Assembly: GCA_964614185.1 (NCBI GenBank)
Contig: CAZTKJ010000001.1
Span: forward strand, 62,001-126,000
Direction: 5' to 3'
Length of the DNA: 64,000 nt
Origin: Suilimivivens sp964614185
GTDB lineage: Bacteria > Bacillota > Clostridia > Lachnospirales > Lachnospiraceae
Below are positions 1 through 7,893 of the stretch, one piece after another. Position 1 is the first letter of the stretch; each line of letters starts with the position of its first letter. The translations under genes were made by a program, and so were the position numbers. The notes under the pieces are model-generated. The model was not told where the DNA came from. It ran no database searches and was given only the letters and a program-made list of their open reading frames with translations.

Positions 1-61
1 ATTGATTATCTGCCTCTGTATCAATTGTGATCAAAAACGTCTTTTCACTATTTGTTGTCAT
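1..61 (-). CDS. Polysaccharide deacetylase-like protein, N-terminal fragment (cut by window edge)
   Basis: Only about 20 codons are inside the window. They start at an ATG at 61-59 and read MTTNSEKTFLITIDTEADNQ. The FLITIDTEADN string resembles the opening strand of NodB-type polysaccharide deacetylases, where the Asp belongs to the metal/catalytic motif. An upstream TTGGAG lies 6 bases before the ATG. The start lies inside the last codons of the neighbouring glycosyltransferase (14-bp overlap), which suggests translational coupling. The family call rests on very little sequence and needs the adjoining DNA. Confidence 0.5.
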   Translation of the reverse strand, partial: MTTNSEKTFLITIDTEADNQ

Positions 62-1187
62 TTTGGCTCCAATATTTTAAGTAGATTTTTTTTAATTTCT
101 TAGAAATTTCCTGAACCTCATATTCTTTTTCTTCACAAATTTTTTCACCTGAATAGTCTACCTGCAAAAGTGCCTTTGCCCATTGTTCTGCACTTGCATC
201 TGCCGGCATTCTTCGAACCCGGTTTGTAATAATACTTTCTTTGGGAACCCCATCAGAGATAACGCATCTTACTTCCAATGCCTGTGCCTCCAGCAAAGCT
301 AATGAAGAAGATTCTGATATGGATGTAACGCCAAGTACATCTGCGGCCCTGTAAACATATGACATTTTATCCTGATTTCCCAGGAAAAAAACTTTATCTA
401 TTATCCCTAATTCGTTTGTTATTTCTTCAAGTTTTTTTCTTTCTTCCCCCTCACCGGCAATAGCCAATATTGCCTTTGGATTTTCCCCTGACAATATTTT
501 AAAAGATTGAATCAACAGCGGAAAATTTTTAATTGAAGTAAGTCTTCCCACTCCAATCACTATAAACGCATCCTCCGGCAGTCCGCATATTTTTCTGGCC
601 TCACAAACTGAAATCCTCTCCTTACGAAGCTGTTTAAAATCCACTCCATTATGAAGTACTTCCCATTTAGAAATCCCATAATACGCTCTGGCAATCGCTG
701 CCTGCTCATTCGTTACACAAACAGGAATAACATGTTCTGTCAAAAATGCTCTTTTAATTGTCCTTAAGGTCCATCCTGTATATCGCCTTGGATCACTATG
801 TAAGGTATCAAACCGTATTGGCACGTTTTCTTTAATAATAGGTTTTAATGTCACATTAAGCAGCTCTGATATATGCACATGCACAATATCCGGCTTGTAT
901 TCCCGTATTGCTTTTTGCCATGCTTTCTTTGCTATTCTTCGGTTGAAGGGCCATCTGATAACAGGAATTCTGATTTTGCTGCGTGGATAGTTTAAGTATT
1001 CCACATTGTAATGATTTTGTTTGATTTCCCTGTCATAATAAGAATCCGTAGGGTGATTGTATACAAAAAGCTTGATCTCTATATCCGAATCATCCCGAAA
1101 ATCCCTTAAATAATTTAAAACGATTCTCTGTGCTCCGCCATCTCCCATGGACCAAATCAGGTGCATTACTTTTATTTTATCACTCAT
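48..1187 (-). CDS. GT4-family glycosyltransferase
   Basis: 379-residue GT-B fold retaining glycosyltransferase. The N-terminal glycine-rich acceptor loop is visible (MGDGGAQRIV, about residues 14-23). The C-terminal nucleotide-sugar half has GVGRLTSIKNF, an AGEGEE strand and the ESSSLALLEAQALE segment, whose Glu matches the conserved E-x7-E region. It probably acts on the cytoplasmic face of the membrane, adding one sugar to a lipid-linked repeat unit; donor and acceptor cannot be read. Its start overlaps the end of the upstream GT4 by 8 bp, and its own end overlaps a deacetylase start. The ribosome site is weak, so Met8 is an alternative start. Confidence 0.88.
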   Translation of the reverse strand: MSDKIKVMHLIWSMGDGGAQRIVLNYLRDFRDDSDIEIKLFVYNHPTDSYYDREIKQNHYNVEYLNYPRSKIRIPVIRWPFNRRIAKKAWQKAIREYKPDIVHVHISELLNVTLKPIIKENVPIRFDTLHSDPRRYTGWTLRTIKRAFLTEHVIPVCVTNEQAAIARAYYGISKWEVLHNGVDFKQLRKERISVCEARKICGLPEDAFIVIGVGRLTSIKNFPLLIQSFKILSGENPKAILAIAGEGEERKKLEEITNELGIIDKVFFLGNQDKMSYVYRAADVLGVTSISESSSLALLEAQALEVRCVISDGVPKESIITNRVRRMPADASAEQWAKALLQVDYSGEKICEEKEYEVQEISKKLKKIYLKYWSQNDNK

Positions 1188-2319
1188 GACATTCTCTTAC
1201 TATCCTGCATATGCCATCATAATATTTTTGAAAAGAATTATTTTCTACGATTGACTGATATGCATTTGCTCCCATTTTAATTATTTTGTCTCTACTGCTC
1301 AATATCATTAGTAACTTATTCTTTAAGTCTTCCGCGTCACAATCCCGAAATTGATAGCCGTTTTCATCATTGATTATATAGCAGGCAGAACCATTACTGT
1401 CACTACATATCGCCGGAATGGAATAACTCATGGCTTCCAGTTGTGAAATAGATGCCATCTCTCTTGTGCTGGGAATAACAAATACATCTGCTTCCTCAAA
1501 ATACTGTCCCATCTGCTTTTTGGGAATATTGGTCCTGATTGTAACCATTTCCCCATAATGATGTTCTTTCACATGATTTTTCACTGTCTGCAGAAAATCA
1601 ATCTGCACTCGTTCTGTAGCCTCTCCTATTACTGTCAGATGAAGTTCATCGGATATTGTCTTAGAAATTTCATTTACCACATCCATCAACATCATATGAT
1701 GTTTTCTTGGTTCAAAAACACCTATACAAAGAAGATTAATTCTGTTTCCCTTAAAGTATGTCTTCTTCTGCGGTGTCATTTGGGGTTCTACAACAAATGG
1801 AAGAAAATATGAATGGTCATTTATTACTTTATTTTCACTCTGTTTCCCCATAACCGGTGTTATACGGTACTTTGGTGTGAGCCTATAGACCAGCCTATGT
1901 GCCAGATCTGTTTTGGGAGGATCATCCCACATAGGACTTTGATTATATAAGATACACTTACTTTTCTTTCTGCCCAAAAGATAGCCTGCTATAGTGTATA
2001 ATGTACGGTCCCGTAAGATAATAACATCCGGTTTCCATGCTCTCATTACTTTACGCAATTTGAATATAGGAGGAAAACCATGATTTATTTTAAATCCGTT
2101 GGCATTGACTGTATTTCTATGTAGAATATCTACATAAATTTTGTCTATTATACGATACCAGAAGGAAAATCCCAGAACTACCGGCTTCAAATCAGAATAG
2201 TCCTCTATAATTGCTGTATAATAGCTGATAAAAATAACCTCATCTCCCCTGTCTATCCATCCCTTTATTGCCGCCGCCTGATTAGTATGAAAACGGGGAG
2301 CTATATACATAATTCTCAT
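1180..2319 (-). CDS. GT4-family glycosyltransferase
   Basis: 379 residues. The N-terminal half is divergent: a Rossmann-like start MRIMYIAPRFHTNQAAAIKGW, then a long basic region. The C-terminal half is clearly GT4: LCIGVFEPRKHHMMLM, LTVIGEA, and the donor-binding STREMASISQLEAMSYSIPAICSD around residues 280-305. It probably extends an undecaprenyl-linked oligosaccharide at the inner membrane face. The ATG overlaps the stop of the upstream ABC exporter gene by 4 bp (ATGA), so the two are co-translated. Sugar specificity is unknown. Confidence 0.85.
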   Translation of the reverse strand: MRIMYIAPRFHTNQAAAIKGWIDRGDEVIFISYYTAIIEDYSDLKPVVLGFSFWYRIIDKIYVDILHRNTVNANGFKINHGFPPIFKLRKVMRAWKPDVIILRDRTLYTIAGYLLGRKKSKCILYNQSPMWDDPPKTDLAHRLVYRLTPKYRITPVMGKQSENKVINDHSYFLPFVVEPQMTPQKKTYFKGNRINLLCIGVFEPRKHHMMLMDVVNEISKTISDELHLTVIGEATERVQIDFLQTVKNHVKEHHYGEMVTIRTNIPKKQMGQYFEEADVFVIPSTREMASISQLEAMSYSIPAICSDSNGSACYIINDENGYQFRDCDAEDLKNKLLMILSSRDKIIKMGANAYQSIVENNSFQKYYDGICRIVRECHE

Positions 2320-4052
2320 ATAACTTCCTTTTTATCCTTCTTTTCTACTTTTCCCTCTCCAACTTCAAAAATAATATCGGCATTTCGAATCGTTGTTAAT
2401 CGATGTGCAATGATCAATATTGTTTTTTCACCCTGCAGCTTTTCAATGGCTTCCATAACCGCTGATTCTGTTTCATTATCCAGTGCTGATGTAGCTTCAT
2501 CCAGCACAAGAATTTCAGGGTCATGATAAAGCGCTCTTGCAATTCCGATTCTCTGCCTCTGCCCTCCTGACAAACGCACTCCTCTGTCACCTACAAAAGT
2601 ACCCATACCCTCTGTCAGACCTTCTACAAATTCATACAGCTGAGCCTGCTTCAATGCCCTGACAACTGCTTCTTCATCTATTTCACTTTCTTTTATACCG
2701 AATGCTACATTATTTTTTATTGTATCATCCGATAAGTAAATTGCCTGAGGTATATATCCTATCTCTTTCTGCCACGTAGGTAAATTCTTATATATATCCA
2801 TCCCATCGGCATATATTTTTCCATAGTCAGGTGACAATAATCCTAATAAGATATCTACCATTGTAGATTTTCCTGCCCCGGATGTTCCGATAAAGGCAAC
2901 TGTTTGTCCTTTTTCTATTGCAAAATTAGCATTTTCTATTACATTTACATCCCCATTTGGATAATGGTAAGTTACATTTTTAACTTCAATTTTATTTTGA
3001 AACTGCCACGAATGATCACATTCCTCTTTTTCTGTGGTTAAAGTTTCAACTTCCTTTAAATCATTGTAAATCAAATCAAATGAAGGTACGGCATAAAGTA
3101 CGGCTGATAAATGCTCATTAATCCTGCCTACCGAAGGGAGCAGTCTAAATGCCGCAACTGCAAATACTGCCAGCTGAGATATAAATTCAGTATAATCCTT
3201 TTGCCCAAAAAATATTTTAAATATAATTGCTAATAACAGTCCTGTAATACAGACCATTTCAATAATATACTTAGGAATGACCCCTATCAGTCTGTTCAAA
3301 CGCAGTACTCTTACATATTTTGCAAATTGGTTATCGTATTGTTCTATAAAACTTTCTTCCCGGTTCAATACCTTAATCTCTTTGATTCCACCCAAAGATT
3401 GATTCATCCACTGATAAATTTTTGACTTATATATCTGTCCTTCTCTTCCCCATGCAGTGGAATATTTCTTGGATATAACTGAAAAAACAGCAAGACAGGT
3501 AATCAACAGCACTCCCAAAATAATTGAAATTGATTTACTTACAATAAAAAGATAAATACCGATTGCTATACATACGCACACTTCTGCAATCATTTCCATT
3601 ACATGAATAATGCCTCTTGTAAACTGGTCTGTATCCTCCTGCATACTCCTTTGCAATATGGAAATATTCTTATTTAAATGAAATGTGTAAGGCTCACGCA
3701 TATAAGCTTTCAGCAGCCCTATTGACATATTCTGCTGTATTCGATAGGAAAATCTGTAAATCAGGTTCTTCTCAACAATAGTATAGATATTTTTTATAAT
3801 ATAAATACAAATAATACCTCCTGCCATAATTGCCAGAAAGCTTTCCATATTTGGAGGATTTAATATATCATACATTAATTGCAGTGTTCGACTCTTGGAT
3901 AAATCGTCTACATTCATAATAGCATCAATAAATGGCGAAAAAACAGATACTGCAAGCAGCTCTATAAAACTTCCGGCAATTATCATGATGCTCAGCATAA
4001 GTATTTTTACTTTGTCTTTTCCTGTAAATATATAGTTTAATTTTTCTAACAC
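2316..4052 (-). CDS. PglK/MsbA-like ABC exporter (lipid-linked oligosaccharide flippase)
   Basis: 578-residue half-transporter with an N-terminal membrane domain of about six helices (residues 15-310) fused to an ATPase domain. Walker A is GTSGAGKS at 389-396, the signature LSGGQRQ at 494-500, Walker B ILVLDE at 514-519, with a D-loop SALD. Homodimers of this type (PglK) flip undecaprenyl-diphosphate-linked oligosaccharides; other members export lipids or peptides. Setting among glycosyltransferases and next to a Wzy-like gene favours glycan export. GGGAG lies 6 bases before the ATG. It is a paralogue of the exporter at 26673-28436 (shared KVLNREE and LLPSV/VLPSV-RIN strings). Its DNA is notably AT-rich. 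Confidence 0.9.
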   Translation of the reverse strand: MLEKLNYIFTGKDKVKILMLSIMIIAGSFIELLAVSVFSPFIDAIMNVDDLSKSRTLQLMYDILNPPNMESFLAIMAGGIICIYIIKNIYTIVEKNLIYRFSYRIQQNMSIGLLKAYMREPYTFHLNKNISILQRSMQEDTDQFTRGIIHVMEMIAEVCVCIAIGIYLFIVSKSISIILGVLLITCLAVFSVISKKYSTAWGREGQIYKSKIYQWMNQSLGGIKEIKVLNREESFIEQYDNQFAKYVRVLRLNRLIGVIPKYIIEMVCITGLLLAIIFKIFFGQKDYTEFISQLAVFAVAAFRLLPSVGRINEHLSAVLYAVPSFDLIYNDLKEVETLTTEKEECDHSWQFQNKIEVKNVTYHYPNGDVNVIENANFAIEKGQTVAFIGTSGAGKSTMVDILLGLLSPDYGKIYADGMDIYKNLPTWQKEIGYIPQAIYLSDDTIKNNVAFGIKESEIDEEAVVRALKQAQLYEFVEGLTEGMGTFVGDRGVRLSGGQRQRIGIARALYHDPEILVLDEATSALDNETESAVMEAIEKLQGEKTILIIAHRLTTIRNADIIFEVGEGKVEKKDKKEVI

Positions 4053-4082
4053 GTGTTCTCCCTTTCCTTATCCGTTTGGATT

Positions 4083-5651
4083 TTATGCTTTATCATATTT
4101 TCTGTTTCGCATGCTTATCCACGCTCCCATAATAACGTATCCGCTCCATCCTCCTATTACTATACCCATTATCTGATCTCGTATTTTCTCCATAGTAACA
4201 ATTCCGCCATCAAAATACTCTATTTCATCTCCCTCTTTAAAAAGATGCATTCTTTTAAAATCCTGATATTCAAATGCATCCTCACGATAATAATGCTTTT
4301 CCTTCGTAATATCTGAACAATCCGTCCTGTAAACCACATAACCTTTGGGATATATAGCTATCCATCTTACGGAAAGTCCTATTAAAATTGCCAGTAAACA
4401 TCCTGCTATGCATTTTTTCAAATCCCACCTCAGGATTTGGCATATTTTCATTTTCCAAGCTGCTATTCGAGGTACTTCTATTATGATCTGCCTGTTCAAT
4501 TGCTTTCCAAATATATGCAGTCTGTCGGCAAACGGTCCCCATTCTCTTTTGCCGCCCTTATTCTCAAACAGCAATGCTCCCATAAAAAGGAAACTGATAT
4601 TTTTAAAAGATGTATTATATAGAAATGGTTCTGTCAATCCTCCCACTACAATACTGAGAATAATTAAGGCCTCTAAATAATCATCTTTTTTCAGATATCT
4701 GTATATCATATACATTGTTGCAATACACAAAATAGCAAATGGAATAATTCCATATGTAATAAATGCAAATAAATAGGCATTATCCATTGTTCTGGCTTCT
4801 GATGTGATCTCTGAAAGTCTGCGTCCCCACAAACTTATATATTCCGGCTTCAGATACCACCATGCAAGCTCTAACCGATGACTCAGAAGCTTATCCAGCA
4901 TCCGAAACCACTTTTCACTCAGCTTTATTGGCGCCAGCAAAGAGACAAGTACACATCCCGGAAATACCATTTGTAAAAAAGCTTTCTCGACAAAGCACAG
5001 TTTCTTTCTAAACAAAAGATAGATTCTTCCCAGAAGCAGACACATAAACATTATAAAACCTGTATAACTCACAGAATATAAAAATACCATACAGTTCCCC
5101 ACAAACAGCCAAAATCCATGTTTTAGTTTAAAAGTATCTCCCAAAAGATAAATGATAAAAATAGCCAGAACAATATAAGATACCTGCAATACATTGGGGT
5201 GGGGATATCCAAGACTCCACCTGAAGATATGTCCCATTCCAAGCTTACTGTGAACTTTATATACAGTATCTTCCATATGGAATAATGAAGATATGGTAAC
5301 TCCCAAAAATGCAATTGTCCACAATCCTGCTCCTACAGTAAATACACGTTTCCTGCTGACATTATTCATCCCGATCATCATAAGGCCGTTAAGCAGCATT
5401 CCTTTTTCCCCTGAAATCACATAAGTCATTCCCGTCAAAGCAATAATAAAAGTCATTCCCAGTATTTCTGTTAATGTATATCTTTCAATAGCCAGTTTTA
5501 ATGCCAGACAGCCAAGAGCAAAAATAAGCACCAATTTAAATACCAGCTGGCCGTCATAAAAACCAACGCCCTTTACAAAAAGCAGAGAACCGAAAAAAAG
5601 CCAATATAAAATTTCTCCCAGTTTAACTTCTATTCTGCCGATATTTTCCAT
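4083..5651 (-). CDS. Wzy-like polysaccharide polymerase with extra C-terminal extracytoplasmic domain
   Basis: 522-residue polytopic membrane protein. Roughly the first 360 residues are hydrophobic helices, with the Firmicutes Wzy-type motif GYPHPNVLQ at 148-156, like the GHPNSLQ motif in the 11944-13155 gene. Such proteins polymerise lipid-linked repeat units outside the membrane. After the usual polymerase length a basic linker (about 365-410) leads to a further helix, a charged domain of about 70 residues (YRTDCSDI to DGGIVTMEK) and a final helix, so an extra domain is displayed outside. AAGGTG sits 6 bases before the ATG. Function is inferred from topology, motif and context. Confidence 0.78.
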   Translation of the reverse strand: MENIGRIEVKLGEILYWLFFGSLLFVKGVGFYDGQLVFKLVLIFALGCLALKLAIERYTLTEILGMTFIIALTGMTYVISGEKGMLLNGLMMIGMNNVSRKRVFTVGAGLWTIAFLGVTISSLFHMEDTVYKVHSKLGMGHIFRWSLGYPHPNVLQVSYIVLAIFIIYLLGDTFKLKHGFWLFVGNCMVFLYSVSYTGFIMFMCLLLGRIYLLFRKKLCFVEKAFLQMVFPGCVLVSLLAPIKLSEKWFRMLDKLLSHRLELAWWYLKPEYISLWGRRLSEITSEARTMDNAYLFAFITYGIIPFAILCIATMYMIYRYLKKDDYLEALIILSIVVGGLTEPFLYNTSFKNISFLFMGALLFENKGGKREWGPFADRLHIFGKQLNRQIIIEVPRIAAWKMKICQILRWDLKKCIAGCLLAILIGLSVRWIAIYPKGYVVYRTDCSDITKEKHYYREDAFEYQDFKRMHLFKEGDEIEYFDGGIVTMEKIRDQIMGIVIGGWSGYVIMGAWISMRNRKYDKA

Positions 5652-5660
5652 GTTTTCACC

Positions 5661-6671
5661 TTACTTTGCTTCTTTAATAAACTTATTTTCCTCAAGGCTG
5701 TACTTCCCGCCTTTTAAGAACTTATGTTTAATTACCCACCAGCCCGGTATCCAGATATATTTATGCATGGCTGGCGAAGCGCTTCCTATCATCCAGCAGT
5801 TCCTGTCACATTTACGCGTACATTCTCTTACTTCCTGGGCTCTTTCGGAATTCCACAATTCTTCAAAGCTCTGGGTTCTTAAATTTCCCATAACTGCTTT
5901 CTTTTCCATGCCGTTACAGGGAATTACATCACAAAAAGGATCTATAAAAAAAGCATTTTTTGACATATCACATGGAAGAAGCCTTTTATTTCCGTAAATA
6001 TAATTAATCAATCCGTGATTAAAATAAGCTCGAAACCACTTCTTAGGAGAATTGCTTTTAAGGAGTTCATTAATTAATTTTTCAAAATTTTGAGCTACTT
6101 TCTTCTTATCATCTATTTTATTATCTGTTTTTCGAAAATAAAAAGAATTGTGAAGAGTTGCCGTAGCAAATTCCATGCCCATATCATTGGCAATATTGTA
6201 AAGGGGAACTAAATCTTCACAATTCATATCCTGCACTGTCATACCGAAACCCACATCAGGGTGTTTCATTTCCACTAAGGTTTTCAATGTATTGTAACCC
6301 CGGTTAAACCCGTCCGGGATTCCTCTTATTTTGTCATTTGTCTCCTGCAAGCCTTCAATACTGATTCTGATGCCTACTTTAGGAAACTCTTTGCAAAGAG
6401 CAATGATTCTGTCTGTAAAGTAGCCATTAGTTGAAATCACGATCCTGTCAGATTTCTTATAAAGTTCTCTTACAATGTCAGGAATATCCTGCCTTACAAA
6501 TGGTTCTCCGCCTGTAATATTGGTAAAAGCCATCTCCGGAAGTTTCTTGATCTCTTCTAATGTAATCTCTTCACTTGGCTTGCTGGGATCCTTAAAACAA
6601 TCGCACATATTGCAGCGTGCATTACACCGATAAGTTACAATAACTGTGCCGTATAACGTGCGTTTACTCAT
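5661..6671 (-). CDS. Radical SAM protein with SPASM-like C-terminus
   Basis: 336 residues. The radical SAM cluster motif CxxxCxxC is at Cys16, Cys20 and Cys23, followed by the SAM-binding ITGGEPFVR segment near residue 55. The C-terminal third has a Cys-rich SPASM-type region (DPFCDVIPCNG, then CTRKCDRNCW), expected to bind one or more additional iron-sulfur clusters. Radical SAM/SPASM enzymes perform hydrogen abstraction, epimerisation, dehydrogenation or crosslinking; the substrate here cannot be read. Lying between a polymerase and a GT4 with 9- and 16-bp gaps, it probably modifies a sugar or lipid-linked intermediate. GGAAGG precedes the ATG. Confidence 0.88.
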   Translation of the reverse strand: MSKRTLYGTVIVTYRCNARCNMCDCFKDPSKPSEEITLEEIKKLPEMAFTNITGGEPFVRQDIPDIVRELYKKSDRIVISTNGYFTDRIIALCKEFPKVGIRISIEGLQETNDKIRGIPDGFNRGYNTLKTLVEMKHPDVGFGMTVQDMNCEDLVPLYNIANDMGMEFATATLHNSFYFRKTDNKIDDKKKVAQNFEKLINELLKSNSPKKWFRAYFNHGLINYIYGNKRLLPCDMSKNAFFIDPFCDVIPCNGMEKKAVMGNLRTQSFEELWNSERAQEVRECTRKCDRNCWMIGSASPAMHKYIWIPGWWVIKHKFLKGGKYSLEENKFIKEAK

Positions 6672-6687
6672 TTCAATAACCTTCCTG

Positions 6688-7893
6688 TCATAAATTTTTC
6701 ATTTTGTCTAACAGTATATCACAATACTGCCCCACTGTATAGAAAGATACCTTTTTGCAATTGTCAGCATACTCTGACATTCTTTCTTTATCCTCCCATA
6801 ACTTTCCAATAGCTTTCGCCCATTCTTCTACGTTGCCCGGCTCTAAAAGCAGACCTGTCACTCCTTCTTCTATTAATTCCGGAATGCCGCCCAGATTGCT
6901 TCCCAGCACAGGTGTCCCCAATATTTGTGATTCCATAACACTAAAGGGACAGTTTTCATTACATTCTGATGGAAATAAAGTAAAACGGGCTTTGGCAATT
7001 GTCTGATATAACTGTCTGCCTGTGAGAAATCCTATTTCTTCAATATTGTTTACTTTTTTGACTTCTTCTGTCAGCGGTCCGCTTCCTGCAAATACAAAGG
7101 GAATTTCCGACAGTTCCTTACAGATTTTTAGCAATGTTCCAATACCTTTTTCTTTTGAGTATCTGCCAAAATATAAAATGTAATTCTCTTTTTCTTCCTG
7201 TATCTTTTCTCTTTCTATCCCTACAAAGTTATGCAGTGTTACTGCTCGCTCCATTAACAGGGGATCTGTGGACATCTTTGTCCTTAAAAATTCACTTGGG
7301 CATATTAATAAGTCAATATTACCATAGGTTTTTAATTTTTTGTAGATATACCCCTCCATGGCCGCCAGAAGACTTTTTATCCGTGAATTATGAATACATC
7401 TGTTTTTAACACAATTCCCAAATTTTCCTCCCTGGCAGGCAAAACAGATTTCTCCATTAGATGGAATAGTCATTAAATGATTGGGGCACACCAGCTGACT
7501 GTCATGAGCTGTCATCACAACAGGTACTTTTTTCTTTCTCTCGACCCCATATTTCTTGATAGCATATATAATAGATGGAGTAAGCTGAAAATTAAAATTA
7601 TTGATATGCACAATATCCGGTTCAAATTTTTCCAGTACATACATAATTTTTTTATAAGCTTCCCTGGAGTAAATAATTTTAAAAGGATATAGGACTTTCC
7701 CCAATTTATTATTATGAAAATCCATATTACCCGTATAGCAGTTCCAGTCATTTCCCACCACTCTGTTTGGGTGTTCCATACCGAAGTACTGTACCTTGTG
7801 TCCCATTTTTTTCAGCTGTTTCCCCACTTCAAAAATATAAGTTTCTGACCCGCCATTAGCATGGAGAAATTTATTTACGATCAATACCTTCAT
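6688..7893 (-). CDS. GT4-family glycosyltransferase
   Basis: 401 residues. The N-terminal acceptor loop is NANGGSETYIFEV (about residues 12-24). The donor half has YFGRYSKEKG, FAGSGPL and the PSECNENCPFSVMESQILGTP segment with the conserved Glu pair. A Cys-rich insertion between the halves (CPNHLM, CFACQGGKFGNCVKNRCIHNS, about residues 136-168) resembles the cysteine cluster seen in some GT4 proteins and may bind a metal. It overlaps the upstream fusion gene by 23 bp; GAAGGTG precedes the ATG. Specificity is unknown. Confidence 0.88.
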   Translation of the reverse strand: MKVLIVNKFLHANGGSETYIFEVGKQLKKMGHKVQYFGMEHPNRVVGNDWNCYTGNMDFHNNKLGKVLYPFKIIYSREAYKKIMYVLEKFEPDIVHINNFNFQLTPSIIYAIKKYGVERKKKVPVVMTAHDSQLVCPNHLMTIPSNGEICFACQGGKFGNCVKNRCIHNSRIKSLLAAMEGYIYKKLKTYGNIDLLICPSEFLRTKMSTDPLLMERAVTLHNFVGIEREKIQEEKENYILYFGRYSKEKGIGTLLKICKELSEIPFVFAGSGPLTEEVKKVNNIEEIGFLTGRQLYQTIAKARFTLFPSECNENCPFSVMESQILGTPVLGSNLGGIPELIEEGVTGLLLEPGNVEEWAKAIGKLWEDKERMSEYADNCKKVSFYTVGQYCDILLDKMKNL

